From Nocardioides soli (GTDB lineage: Bacteria > Actinomycetota > Actinomycetes > Propionibacteriales > Nocardioidaceae): a DNA stretch of 64,000 bases. Where the stretch lies: the NCBI RefSeq assembly GCF_014191495.1, contig NZ_JACHWR010000002.1, positions 1,178,001-1,242,000 on the forward strand, in the 5' to 3' direction. The notes under the pieces were generated by a model. It did not search any database. It saw nothing but the letters and a program-made list of their open reading frames with translations, and was not told where the DNA came from. Both the position numbers and the translations under genes were made by a program. Positions 19,213 through 28,312 of the stretch are shown piece after piece (position 1 is the first letter of the stretch; each line of letters starts with the position of its first letter).

Positions 19213-19863
19213 ATGGATCAAGACCGTGATCTCGTGGAACAATTCATTGTAGACAAATGCTCGGCTCGAGCATTTCCGCTCGACAAGGGGCAGATTCTGA
19301 GAGTGACCGCTCACGAGGGCAAACAGGTGGCGGATCTGAAGTTTATCCGTCGCGAGAATATGAAAGAGCAATTCTCGTCCTCCTGGTCTGTGCTGCTAAA
19401 TACGCTAGAAGGTGTGGGGACCAATCACGCCATTACTAAGCTCTGGTCGAAGCCACCATACGAGAACGTTATGCTCACGGTGGTCCGTGACGATTCCGCT
19501 AGGCACTTCCTGAATGGAAGTTGTTCGCGCCGCTGGGCAGAGTTGAGCGGAGGAATGGAGGTTGTCGTTATGGGGGACAAGACCTGCTGGGACCTCTTCG
19601 ATGACGCGTTGAGGCCTTTCGGGCTCGGCGCCGAGGACACCGACAGCCAAGGAACCTTCAATGTTTTCATGTCCGTTTCGCACGACGATTCCGGTGGGTT
19701 GATATTTGAGTCACCGCGGTGCCGACGTGGTGATGCAATAGAGTTCAGAGCCGAGATGGATGTTCTCGTTGCAGCCGTGTCCTGCCCTGATATAAATGAG
19801 ATCAATGATTTCTCCCCAAAGGCTATGAAATACGAAATCCTCGGCCTGTCGAACGAGGATTGA
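19213..19863 (+). CDS. DUF1989 (urea carboxylase-associated) family protein
   Basis: 216-residue cytosolic protein. QILRVTAHEGKQVADLKFI, the SRRWAELSGGMEV region, DNFNVFM-type residues (GTFNVFMSVSHDD) and the C-terminal VAAVSCPDINEINDF are family features. The family is linked to guanidine/urea carboxylase and related amine pathways. ATG 19213 is preferred because of GAGGAAG seven bases upstream; ATG 19174 would add 13 residues. Likely co-transcribed with the permease. Confidence 0.8.
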   Translation: MDQDRDLVEQFIVDKCSARAFPLDKGQILRVTAHEGKQVADLKFIRRENMKEQFSSSWSVLLNTLEGVGTNHAITKLWSKPPYENVMLTVVRDDSARHFLNGSCSRRWAELSGGMEVVVMGDKTCWDLFDDALRPFGLGAEDTDSQGTFNVFMSVSHDDSGGLIFESPRCRRGDAIEFRAEMDVLVAAVSCPDINEINDFSPKAMKYEILGLSNED

Positions 19864-20666
19864 CACCCGGCAATCGTCCCATTTGTTGTTTTCGGACTCG
19901 TATTCCTGGGAGTTGAATTGGATCGCCCTGGTCGAGGCGCCGCTGACCTCGTGTCTGGGGGCTAGGTTGCGCGAGGCTACGCGGCCGGTTTCCGGACTAA
20001 GCCGGAAGCGGCAGACTGGCGTTTCGCGTCGCCTGCGACAGCTCTGCGACTCTCGAAGCGGGTTGAATCTGCGCAAATTGGGCGATTCACCCAAAGGTCG
20101 AAGCCTGGGCCCCGGCCAGGTTCGGCGTTGCGCCGTTGAGGTCGGCAGCGCGCCTGGTTGTGGCTGACGCTGCGATCTTTGAGATGGGGCGTTGAATCAC
20201 GGAGGGGGTGGCCGAAGCGCCACGGCGGCGTGGGCGTTGGGGGTGGCTTCGTCGGCCAACACGTCCGACCGCGACAACGAGGTGGTCCGTTGGGGCTGCG
20301 ATCCAGATACGCATGCGCATGGTCGCTGCGCTTGGCGCTGATCGGGCCGTCAACGGTGCGATGACGGGCGGCGCGCGTCTCCAAGGGTGGGCTGTACGAG
20401 CCTGAGAGCCATGAGCGGGGCAGGACCGGACGGCGTGCTCGGCGCGGGCTTCAGCGCCGACCGGGACCACCGGGTCACGCTCCCCGCCCAGGGATATGGG
20501 ATAGCCCCACTCGGCTCGGAGCAGCTCTGGCACGAGCTCGCTGCAGGCCCCGTGGCCGTCGCACCGGGTCCGTGAACGGAGGGAAGTTGGAATGGCACTC
20601 TCGCGTCGCGAATGTTCCTTGATAGGTTGGGTGATGGCCTCTAGGTCCTAAGTTGGGAGAGGCGTC
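19864..20666. other. Intergenic region, no gene seen
   Basis: About 800 bases with only short, overlapping open frames on both strands that carry no recognisable motif. GC content rises from left to right, which suggests a junction between DNA of different origin near 19900-20000. Confidence 0.4.
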
Positions 20667-21071
20667 GTGGCTGAGCATCCAGTGGAACTGTCCACGGACC
20701 AATGTCTGGAGCGGCTCGGGTCTCACTCCGTCGGCCGAGTTATCTTCTGCGCCGACGACGGCCCCCAGATTTACCCCGTCAACTTCGCCGTCGACGACGG
20801 CACCATCGTGTTCCGCACTTCCGCGTACGGACCGTTGACCTCCCTTGTTCATCACAACGAGGTCGCGTTCGAAGTCGACGAGTTCGATCGCGAGCACCAC
20901 CATGGTTGGAGCGTGATCGCGCATGGCCGGGCGCGCGCGCTCGAAGGCGACGAGGCGCACGAGCAGACGACATTGCGGATGCTGGAACCGTGGGCGGCGG
21001 GTTCTCGAACACTGCACATCCGCGTCACGCCTCGTCAACTCACTGGGCGTCAGTTCGGCGGCGACCGCTGA
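20667..21071 (+). CDS. Pyridoxamine 5'-phosphate oxidase-like flavin-binding protein
   Basis: 134-residue split-barrel protein. LGSHSVGRVIFCADDGPQIY, PVNFAVDDGTIVFRT and VAFEVDEFDREHHHGWSVI are typical of small PNPOx-like proteins that bind FMN or F420. GTG 20667 is preceded by GGAGAGG. Substrate unknown. It stands alone between the DUF1989 gene and the excisionase-like genes. Confidence 0.85.
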   Translation: MAEHPVELSTDQCLERLGSHSVGRVIFCADDGPQIYPVNFAVDDGTIVFRTSAYGPLTSLVHHNEVAFEVDEFDREHHHGWSVIAHGRARALEGDEAHEQTTLRMLEPWAAGSRTLHIRVTPRQLTGRQFGGDR

Positions 21072-21340
21072 ACTTCGGAGCACCCACGGTTCCTCTAACG
21101 CCGCGCGCGCCCGGCAGCACATCGACTTCGTCATCATGCGTCCCCGCGACAGCGATTTGACCCCCCACTGGACGAGCAGTCAGCACCCGCACAAATAGTT
21201 GAGCCATTCTCATTCTGGTCGCCGGACGATTGGTTCTTCGAGGTGCAACTGAGTGATCGCTCGAAGCGCATCTGGAAGACCGGCACGGTGGCGGAGTTCT
21301 TGCCACGGTTTGATCGCACGACACACATGAGCCTGCTCGT

Positions 21341-21547
21341 TCAGACTGGCCTCATCAGGTTGTCGAGGTCCTCGCGCAGCACTCGCAGTCCGCGCTTGCC
21401 GCAGGCGTAGGCCGGCAGCTCACCGCTAGCGATGCGCCGGCGGACGGTCTTGACGGACGTCGCGATGTATACCGCGGCCTCCTGGAGGGTCATCCAGTGC
21501 CTGTCGCCAGGAATCGGCTGGTCGGGGCGTCGCAAAGAAGAAGACAT
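21341..21547 (-). CDS. Excisionase-type HTH protein
   Basis: 68 residues with a MerR/Xis-like HTH: MTLQEAAVYIATSVKTVRRR followed by a GELPAYACGKRGLRVLREDL wing. Such proteins are excisionases or transcription regulators on integrative elements. ATG 21547 follows the stop of the preceding gene by one base (TGATATG), with GAGGAG upstream, so the pair is translationally coupled. Confidence 0.8.
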   Translation of the reverse strand: MSSSLRRPDQPIPGDRHWMTLQEAAVYIATSVKTVRRRIASGELPAYACGKRGLRVLREDLDNLMRPV

Positions 21548-21548
21548 A

Positions 21549-21761
21549 TCACCGGTCTCCTCTCAGGAAGCGCCGCAGCTCCGCGACGGTGACGTAGAGC
21601 CGGCCGTTGCCGTTGAACCGGTGCCAGGTCGGGCCTCGACCGCAACGGCGCCAGTCGCGCACGGTGCACTGCGGCGTACGGATGAAGGCGCAGAACTCCT
21701 CGAACAGGATGATGCCGTTGTCGTCCCACTCATCGGGGACGCGGATCGGAGCGATGGTCAC
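21549..21761 (-). CDS. Small HTH protein, partner of the excisionase-like gene
   Basis: 70 residues from GTG 21761, which has the very strong ribosome binding site AAAGGAGGTGGG. FEEFCAFIRTPQCTVRDWRR and GRLYVTVAELRRFLRGDR outline an HTH similar to excisionase/AlpA-like proteins. No integrase lies nearby, so these genes are probably what remains of an integrative or plasmid-like element. Confidence 0.75.
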   Translation of the reverse strand: MTIAPIRVPDEWDDNGIILFEEFCAFIRTPQCTVRDWRRCGRGPTWHRFNGNGRLYVTVAELRRFLRGDR

Positions 21762-22201
21762 GGCCCACCTCCTTTCGTGAATCGACCGCAGGGTTGCTGT
21801 CTGTTTGGAGAAGCAACCGCGATCGTGGAACTTCGGACACCTGTCGTCGGACTTCTCGATCACCTAGGTCACGCAGCGGTGCCAGCGATCGCGCGCACGC
21901 GAATCTTTCAGCGCCTCATGCCAGTCCCACGTTGGGCGCACTCACCGGATGCAATTCCTCCGGTCTCCGGACCCGCTCCATGAGGAAGCAGCCTGCGAAC
22001 GCTGTCGACCGGCAAAGGACCCGCGGGCCGTGACGGTCGCTGTCATCCACGGCCAGGCACGCGGCTTGGTCGGGGCTGACGCCCCCGGCCAGGCCCGGTC
22101 GACAACGGCCCCAGATCGGTAGACGCCAGCTGTCCGAACCCGGGCGTGACCGGTTGCTTCTCCAGACGAACGTGCCCTCCAACCCGAGCAGGTGATCGTC
22201 G
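21762..22201. other. Intergenic region with a distant inverted repeat
   Basis: About 440 bases between divergent gene groups. No gene is supported. A perfect 14-bp inverted repeat, TGGAGAAGCAACCG at 21806-21819 and CGGTTGCTTCTCCA at 22151-22164, flanks most of it. Confidence 0.45.
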
Positions 22202-23260
22202 ATGACCAACACTCTGAAGATCAGCTCGCACGACGAGCTAATCTCGTCTATCCCCCACACGCTGGGATTCACTCCACGGGGCATGGTCTGCCTCGCCTTC
22301 GGCGACGGTCCCACCGCGCGCCTCGACATTCCCGAGTCTCCCGAGGAGATGGGTGAGTTCCTCCAGGCGCTCACCGACGTCTACCTCCACCGCCACCACC
22401 CTCGCCGCGTCGCCCTCGTAGCGTACGGCGAGGACGGCCGCGCCTGCGTCCAGGCGCTGGCTGCCTTGGGCGAGGCTCTGATCAACAGCGAGGTCCGCGG
22501 CCCCGACGTCGGCCCGATGCTGTGGGTCAACGGCGAGGAGTGGACCGACCTTCTCGAAGGCACCCGCGGAACCGTCGACCCCAGCACCCGCGCCCGGATC
22601 GACGCGGAGTTCGCCCTGATGGGCCGGGTCATGCCCGTCGGCCGGCGCGAGGACCTCGCCGCCGCGATGCAGGGCGATCCAACCGCGGTTGCCGACCACC
22701 TGCCTGCCGCCGAGGCCCGCGCACTCGACATGGATGTGGCCACCACCCGGTCCGAAGTCGAGTGGCTGGGCGCACGGCTCGACCACTTCCGCCGCGATCG
22801 GGAGTACCTCTCCGACGACGACGCGGCCCGGGTCCTGGCAGTGCTCCACGACAGCGGCGCCCGGGACGCGGCGGTGTTCAGCATGAGCCGGAAGGACGCG
22901 CCCGTCTTCTCGGAGTTCTGGCAGGACCTCGTGCGACGGGCGCCGAGTGAGGTGCGTGACAGCCCGGCGACGATGCTGGCGCTGAGCTCGTTCCTGGAGG
23001 GCAAGGGAGCCCAGGCATGGACCGCCCTCGACCAGCTCTCGGAGAGCGACCCGTTGGCGGACCTGGTGGCCGCTGCCCTCGATCAGGCCGTGGACCCGCG
23101 TGAGTGGGACCGTGCGGTGCCCGCGGCGGCGGGTGCTCTGATGCAGCAGGCGGCATTGAGCGACACGTTCGCGCAGGAGCGCCGTGCCCACGACCGGGAC
23201 GCCCGAAACGCCCCCGGCGTCAACGGTGCCGGCCCGGAGTCGTCGGCCCCGGGCCGCTGA
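22202..23260 (+). CDS. DUF4192 domain protein
   Basis: 352 residues beginning MTNTLKISSHDELISSIPHT then LGFTPRGMVCLAF, the hallmark of DUF4192 proteins, which are common on actinobacterial plasmids and integrative elements. Function unknown; the C-terminal part is alpha-helical and rich in alanine. ATG 22202 is the only sensible start. A 51-residue gene follows after one base. Confidence 0.85.
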   Translation: MTNTLKISSHDELISSIPHTLGFTPRGMVCLAFGDGPTARLDIPESPEEMGEFLQALTDVYLHRHHPRRVALVAYGEDGRACVQALAALGEALINSEVRGPDVGPMLWVNGEEWTDLLEGTRGTVDPSTRARIDAEFALMGRVMPVGRREDLAAAMQGDPTAVADHLPAAEARALDMDVATTRSEVEWLGARLDHFRRDREYLSDDDAARVLAVLHDSGARDAAVFSMSRKDAPVFSEFWQDLVRRAPSEVRDSPATMLALSSFLEGKGAQAWTALDQLSESDPLADLVAAALDQAVDPREWDRAVPAAAGALMQQAALSDTFAQERRAHDRDARNAPGVNGAGPESSAPGR

Positions 23261-23261
23261 G

Positions 23262-23417
23262 ATGGACGGAGGCAGACCCGTGCAGAACACTCGCTCGCGA
23301 CTGGAGAAGCGCCTCGCGAAGCTCCTCGCCGCCACTCTCCCGCTCGCTGCTCGGCACACGGCGGGACGCACCAAGGTCGACTTGGTCTACCTCGCCGAGG
23401 AGACCAAGACCGCTTGA
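23262..23417 (+). CDS. Small basic protein of unknown function
   Basis: 51 residues starting one base after the DUF4192 stop (TGAG ATG). Basic, with a likely helix (RSRLEKRLAKLLAATLPLAA). The tight spacing suggests translational coupling. No family recognised. Confidence 0.5.
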   Translation: MDGGRPVQNTRSRLEKRLAKLLAATLPLAARHTAGRTKVDLVYLAEETKTA

Positions 23418-23472
23418 ACAGCGGCCTGTGTGAGTAGGCCAACGCCGCGGTTGTCAAGGTTACGGCCGGCGA

Positions 23473-23501
23473 CCTGTGGATAGATATTCGCTATCCACAG
23501 G
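23473..23501. repeat. Inverted repeat with DnaA-box-like arms
   Basis: CCTGTGGATAG at 23473-23483 and CTATCCACAGG at 23491-23501 form a perfect 11-bp inverted repeat with a 7-base AT-rich loop. Each arm holds CTATCCACA, one base from the DnaA box TTATCCACA. It may be a replication or control site of the former plasmid/ICE; a terminator without T-run is the alternative. Confidence 0.5.
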
Positions 23502-23631
23502 CCGTCGGCGGTGCGGTTGCGCTGTCGTTGGTTCGGCACACACTCAGAGTGGAAGTGTCGGCACGATCGGGTCGTGCCGGCTGGGCGCGGATTCGTGAGG
23601 GTCCCGCCGCCCACGAGGGGACGTGAGGAAC

Positions 23632-24552
23632 ATGCGGACGTCGACCAAGCTGATCCGCCTCTGCGCCGTCGTGCCGGCCGGTCTCGCCGGCAGTTTCGTC
23701 GCGGTCATCGGCCTGGGCTTTCTGCCGGGCGCGGGCCTGGTGTTCGCGTTCCTGGGCACGCTGGTGATCTCGGTCGTGTTGGCGTGCGGGTGGTGGGAGG
23801 CTCCAGCTGCCCGGGTCTTCGGGTTCGCCCGCGGCCTTCGGCCCGGGCAGCGCGCCGTGCTCGAGCCGACGCTGGCCCTGGTCGAGAGGCTGGAGCTCGC
23901 TCCCGGGCGGGTGCTGGTGCGGCTGACCGACACTGACGGGCTTCCTGCTGCTCCGATCGGCCGGGACACGGTGATCGTGGAGCAGTGGCTGGTGCAGGGC
24001 GTGTACGAGCGCCGGCTGACGGCCGCGGATGCTGCGACGGCGATCGGGCACGCGGTAGCGAGCCAGCGGGTCGGGCCGTCCCGGTTCGATCTGGCGGCGC
24101 GGCTGTGGGCGTTCCCCTGGACGCTGGTGTTCGTCGTCATCCGTCAGGTCGCGCGCATCTTCTCGTGGGTGCCGGCGGGCGGGTTCGCGTGGCACTTGCG
24201 GATCGTGATCGGTGTCGTCGCGGTCTTCCAGGGCTTCCAGCCGGGCGGAAATCCCACGCTCGGTGGCGCGACCGGTGTGCTGGTCGCGATCAGCTACGTC
24301 GCACCAGCGGCCGACCGGACCTGGCGCGCCGTGGTGGAGCGCGCCGCCGACCGCATCGTGGCCCGGCGTGGCCTCACTGATCCCCTGATCCACTTCGTGC
24401 AGTGGCGCCAAGGCGCCGACTCGATGGAGCGGGTCCACCGCATCCGAGCGGCTGCGGCCGATCGCCGCGCATGGACGCCGACCGCCGAGGTACCGGCGCC
24501 CGAGGAAGAGGCCGGTGGGCGGGTGTTGACCCACCCCACGGCCCTCAGGTGA
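23632..24552 (+). CDS. Membrane protein resembling M48 peptidase without its zinc motif
   Basis: 306 residues. Two N-terminal membrane segments (about 10-60), a soluble part, then two more near residues 155-220. The order resembles M48-type membrane peptidases: DTVIVEQWLVQGVYERRLTA corresponds to the strand before the zinc helix, but the helix reads AIGHAVASQ instead of HExxH. ERAADRIVARRGL resembles the third-ligand helix. So proteolytic activity is unlikely. ATG 23632 is chosen over GTG 23623 because GAGGGG at 23615 is better spaced. Related inactive proteins occur on actinobacterial conjugative elements, by inference. Confidence 0.6.
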   Translation: MRTSTKLIRLCAVVPAGLAGSFVAVIGLGFLPGAGLVFAFLGTLVISVVLACGWWEAPAARVFGFARGLRPGQRAVLEPTLALVERLELAPGRVLVRLTDTDGLPAAPIGRDTVIVEQWLVQGVYERRLTAADAATAIGHAVASQRVGPSRFDLAARLWAFPWTLVFVVIRQVARIFSWVPAGGFAWHLRIVIGVVAVFQGFQPGGNPTLGGATGVLVAISYVAPAADRTWRAVVERAADRIVARRGLTDPLIHFVQWRQGADSMERVHRIRAAAADRRAWTPTAEVPAPEEEAGGRVLTHPTALR

Positions 24553-24568
24553 GCCGGCAGGCCCCGTC

Positions 24569-24748
24569 GTGGATGACCTGCACCTGGAAGCCGACCGGAT
24601 CTTCGGCCCCTGCAATGATCCGACCTGCCCAGGCTCCAGGTCTACGGCCGAACACGACACTCGCCTCGACTTGGACTGGACCGGACGAGTTCACCTTCGA
24701 CTCGTCACGGACGCCGAGGATCGCACCTCGGGAGCCGACGACGCGTAG
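24569..24748 (+). CDS. Possible 59-residue protein with CxxxxC
   Basis: From GTG 24569, 16 bases after the membrane protein stop, a 59-residue acidic peptide with CNDPTCPG could bind a metal. No ribosome binding site is clear and no family is recognised. Confidence 0.3.
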   Translation: MDDLHLEADRIFGPCNDPTCPGSRSTAEHDTRLDLDWTGRVHLRLVTDAEDRTSGADDA

Positions 24749-26028
24749 AGGCCTGCTGGCCTACGGCTGTTCCCGGACCCCCGGGGCGGCATGGCGTCGA
24801 TGACCACCATGACGCTGCTCAGTAGTGCTCGTTGCTGGGCAGGGTAAGCCGATGGTCGACCGCCGGCGGGAGGGCCGGCATGTCCTCGGTGATGACCCAC
24901 GTCCAGACGTCGATGCCGGTGGCGATCTCCGCGACCGCTTCGCGGTTGTCGTCCCTGGTGAGCAGGAACGCGGCAGTGGGTGTCTCAGTGTCCGTGAGAA
25001 CCAGGGAGGCCATGGGCACATCGGGGGCGAGGTTGTACCGCAGCGACTTGGTGAACCGGCGGCGTGCATCGAGCGCGGTGTCGAGCAGCAGCTTGTCGAA
25101 CAGCGACTCATACGGCAGCCAGTTGCGGTCGGTCATGACCAGCGAGATCTCCTCCGCGGTGGCGAGGCCGGCCCGGCTGACGGAGAAGGTCGCGATGACG
25201 ATCAGGTGGCCCTCGTCGTCGGTCTGCCACAGCTCCATCTCGTCACCGAACCGCTTGTTGAGGCGGGCCAGGAGCGTGTCGTCGACCGTGAGCGGCGCGT
25301 CGGGCAGGTGCTTGATGACCAGCTTGTGCCCGAACCGGGCTGGGTCGATGGCCTTGAGCTCACCGATGAGCATCATGAACTGCTGGGCCGAGCCGTGCTG
25401 CTGCATCGGCGCCCAGGCCGAGAGCCGCCGGGCGGCGATCTCAGTCTTCTTCTCGACGTTGAAAGGCTCGGGGATGTACAACCTGGTGGCGAGCGGCTTG
25501 CCCTTGGTGAACTTTCCGCGGGCGGCCTGGCGCAGGTACCACGACACGACCCGCCAGTTGCGCTTGCCGCCCATGCCGGGCGACCAGGTCGCGAGGTCGG
25601 CTTCTTGCCACAGGTAGTGCAGGACCGCGCGGAGGGTCAGCCGGTTCGGGTCCGCGGCCACGGAGTCGGACACTCCCCCGCCGCCTGCACCGGTCGGGGC
25701 TGCTCGCTCGGCCTTGGACATGCGGAACCCGAGCTCGATGGCGGTCAGGCCGCAGTCGGCTTCCTCGGTGATCGCGCTGCCGAGGACCTGCCCGAGCCCG
25801 GAGAGCTCGTCGGGCGGCAGGTAGGAGGCGCAGCGGTGCGCGTGCTCGAGACCGGAGTCGGGCATCCGCTTGATGACGTATTTCTCGGGTCCGACCTTGG
25901 CGACGTACATGGCGACCCCGTCGTTGCGGCACATGCACAGGGGCCGGACCCGCTCGGTGTGCGCGGCCGCGAGGAGCTGCTGCGCATCGGGATTGTTGGT
26001 TTGGGTGATCCGGTGTCCGTAGAGCTCG

Positions 26029-27440
26029 AGTTGAGTCCCCGATGATGGTGTAACGCGGTTGCCGGCCTCGTCGTAGTAGACGTGGAGCGGCCACCGCGTG
26101 ATCTTCGAGTGAACCCTTCACAGCACTCTCGAACGGAGCATCACGGTGACCGCACCTCACATTGTCGACCCTGCCGGCCTGCTTGGCGAGGCCCTGGCGG
26201 AAGCCTCCCCGGACCTCATGCGCAACCTGCTGCAGACGGTGATCAACGCGCTGCTGTCCGCCGACGCCGACGCGGTGGTCGGTGCCGAGTGGGGCCAACG
26301 CAGCCCGGACCGGACCGCGCAGCGCAACGGCTACCGGCACCGCGACCTGGACACCCGGGTCGGCACGATCGACGTCGCGATCCCCAAGCTGCGCACCGGG
26401 ACGTACTTCCCCGAGTGGCTGCTCGAGCGGCGCAAGCGGGCCGAGTCGGCGCTGATCACGGTGGTGGCGGACTGTTATCTGGCCGGGGTGAGCACCCGCC
26501 GGATGGACAAGCTCGTCAAGCAGCTGGGCATCAACAGCCTGTCGAAGTCGCAGGTGTCCCGGATGGCCGCCGACCTGGACGAGCAGGTCGAGGCCTTCCG
26601 CCACCGGCCCCTCGACGAGGCCGGACCCTTCACGTTCGTCGCCGCCGACGCCCTGACCATGAAGGTGCGCGAGGGCGGGCGGGTCATCAACGCCGTGGTC
26701 CTGATCGCGACCGGTGTCAACGGTGACGGGCACCGCGAGGTCCTGGGCATGCGGGTGGCCACGGCCGAGACCGGGGCGGCGTGGAACGAGTTCTTCGCCG
26801 ACCTCGTGGCCCGCGGCCTGGCTGGGGTCCGGCTCGTGACCTCAGACGCGCACGCCGGCCTCGTCGAGGCCATCGCGGCCAACCTTCCCGGCGCCACCTG
26901 GCAGCGCTGCCGCACCCACTACGCCGCCAACCTCATGAGCGTGACCCCGAAGTCGATGTGGCCGGCGGTCAAGGCGATGCTGCACTCGGTCTACGACCAG
27001 CCCGACGCCGCCGCGGTGCACGCCCAGTTCGACCGGCTGCTGGACTACGTGGCCGCCAAGCTGCCGGCGGTGGCCGAGCACCTCGACGCCGCCCGCGCCG
27101 ACATCCTGGCCTTCACCGCCTTCCCCAAGGACGTCTGGACCCAGATCTGGTCCAACAACCCCTCCGAGCGGCTGAACAAGGAGATCCGGCGCCGCACCGA
27201 CGCCGTGGGCATCTTCCCCAACCGGCAGGCCATCGTTCGCCTCGTCGGGGCCGTGCTGGCCGAACAGACCGACGAATGGGCCGAAGGCCGCCGCTACCTC
27301 GGCCTCGAAGTCCTCGCCCGCTGCCGACTCGCTCCAGTGACCGACACGACGACGGAGGTGAGCACCGACCCCGTCCTCGAACTCAGCGCCTAACCCCTAC
27401 GAAGGATCACAGGCGATACACCACTACCTGGGACTTGACC
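26029..27440 (+). mobile_element. IS256-family insertion sequence, copy 1
   Basis: 1412 bp, flanked by the 8-bp duplication AGAGCTCG (26021-26028 and 27441-27448). Imperfect terminal inverted repeats of about 26 bp start AGTTGAGTCCCC on the left and GGTCAAGTCCCA on the complementary right end. Apparently identical to the copy at 33598-35009. Confidence 0.92.
26146..27393 (+). CDS. IS256-family (mutator-type) transposase
   Basis: 415 residues, full length. [33 protein letters not shown] and the [13 protein letters not shown] block with downstream [16 protein letters not shown] form the DDE core of mutator-type transposases. GTG 26146 gives the family N terminus. No defects seen. Confidence 0.95.
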   Translation: MTAPHIVDPAGLLGEALAEASPDLMRNLLQTVINALLSADADAVVGAEWGQRSPDRTAQRNGYRHRDLDTRVGTIDVAIPKLRTGTYFPEWLLERRKRAESALITVVADCYLAGVSTRRMDKLVKQLGINSLSKSQVSRMAADLDEQVEAFRHRPLDEAGPFTFVAADALTMKVREGGRVINAVVLIATGVNGDGHREVLGMRVATAETGAAWNEFFADLVARGLAGVRLVTSDAHAGLVEAIAANLPGATWQRCRTHYAANLMSVTPKSMWPAVKAMLHSVYDQPDAAAVHAQFDRLLDYVAAKLPAVAEHLDAARADILAFTAFPKDVWTQIWSNNPSERLNKEIRRRTDAVGIFPNRQAIVRLVGAVLAEQTDEWAEGRRYLGLEVLARCRLAPVTDTTTEVSTDPVLELSA

Positions 27441-27546
27441 AGAGCTCGAAGGTCCGCCGGTCACTGGCATGCTCGCCGGTCGGGTCTGCCCGGCCCGGGG
27501 CTGGGCTCTGTGTAGTGGTCATGCCCGGAAAGGCAACGAGCCACTG

Positions 27547-27620
27547 CGCGGATCGGACGCCTCGCGCACGTCCGGTGGTTTGCGTTCCACAAAATTTCTC
27601 GCCGAGGTGTCCGATCCGCG
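27547..27620. repeat. Long imperfect inverted repeat upstream of the DUF1173 start
   Basis: CGCGGATCGGAC-G-CCTCG at 27547-27564 pairs with CGAGG-T-GTCCGATCCGCG at 27603-27620, 18 bp with one G-T mismatch, around a 38-base loop holding ACAAAATTT. It sits 25 bases ahead of the DUF1173 ATG, so it may be an operator or replication site. Confidence 0.55.
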
Positions 27621-27718
27621 ACCCCGGTGGCTGCCTTTCGTGGTGAGGGCGGGGGTGAGCCCTGGGCTGGTGCTACGGCCGACGTCCTCCAAAGGGTTGG
27701 AGGTGCCAGGCGTGGCGC

Positions 27719-27850
27719 GACGGCGTGCGAGCGTTGACGACTCAGATCAGCTGGCGCTGTGGTCCGTTCAGGTGTACCGGTATTTCACCGAGTCGAGCTT
27801 CGACATCTACCTGGGGCAGACGGTGGAGCGGAAGGCGAATTTCATCCCGC
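27719..27850 (+). pseudogene. SNF2-type helicase C-terminal fragment
   Basis: The residues VQVYRYFTESSFDIYLGQTV then ERKANFI match the conserved tail of large helicase/methylase proteins found on conjugative plasmids and phages. The upstream helicase core is absent. The frame stays open to 27918 without further similarity. A relic. Confidence 0.55.
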
Positions 27851-27962
27851 GCAGCTGCTGTCCACCGGTTCAGGACTGCCGGGTGCACCGTGCTCGCCTG
27901 TTCTGTTCCACTGGGTAGCGGGGTCCCGCCTGCTACCGACCTCTCTCGAAAGGACACACGTG

Positions 27963-28307
27963 ATGGCTGTTCCCACCACTGCTCGTTCTGGTGACGTGTA
28001 CGACGCGGCCCCGGACTTCGCCTACGCGGTCTCGCTGCTCGCCGCGCTCGAGGACGCGACCGGACAGGACGAGCACTCCACGGTGCTGCCGTTCCTAGGT
28101 ATGGCCCGCGCCGAACTCACCGACTTCGGCCAACGCCGACCCGCCGGCTACGTCCCCGTGCAGGTCGGCGACCTGCGGTCCGGGCTGGCCGACCTCGAGC
28201 AGCGCCTCACTGCCCTGCTTGAAACATCGCAGGTGCTTCAGCGCAGCCTCCGTCTCGACTCCGCGCGCAGGCTCCTGCGTCGCGGGGTCGCCGCGGTCTG
28301 CCCCTAA
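27963..28307 (+). CDS. Small acidic protein of unknown function
   Basis: 114 residues from ATG 27963 with GAAAGGA upstream. Mostly helical (FAYAVSLLAALEDATG, LRSGLADLEQRLTALLETSQ), no membrane segment. It lies directly ahead of the ATPase gene, from which a 20-bp direct repeat pair separates it. Not recognised. Confidence 0.6.
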   Translation: MAVPTTARSGDVYDAAPDFAYAVSLLAALEDATGQDEHSTVLPFLGMARAELTDFGQRRPAGYVPVQVGDLRSGLADLEQRLTALLETSQVLQRSLRLDSARRLLRRGVAAVCP

Positions 28308-28312
28308 CTGGA

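Larger units (their letters stand above)
24819..27522 (-). pseudogene. DUF1173 family protein, split by IS256
   Basis: The 3' part (26020-24819) encodes LCMCRNDGVAMYVAKVG, KRMPDSGLEHA and YLPPDELSGLGQVLGSAI, typical of DUF1173. The 5' part lies beyond the IS256: ATG 27522 gives MTTTQSP and runs to RRTFELYG at the duplicated target. Removing the IS and one 8-bp duplication restores one frame of 427 residues. The gene belongs with DUF4192 and the ATPase to a plasmid/ICE-like set; its biochemical role is unknown. A partial protein from ATG 25934 is possible. Confidence 0.85.

Noticed and set aside
19864..20666. Short open frames on both strands
   Set aside because: None has motifs, a ribosome binding site or support from neighbours.
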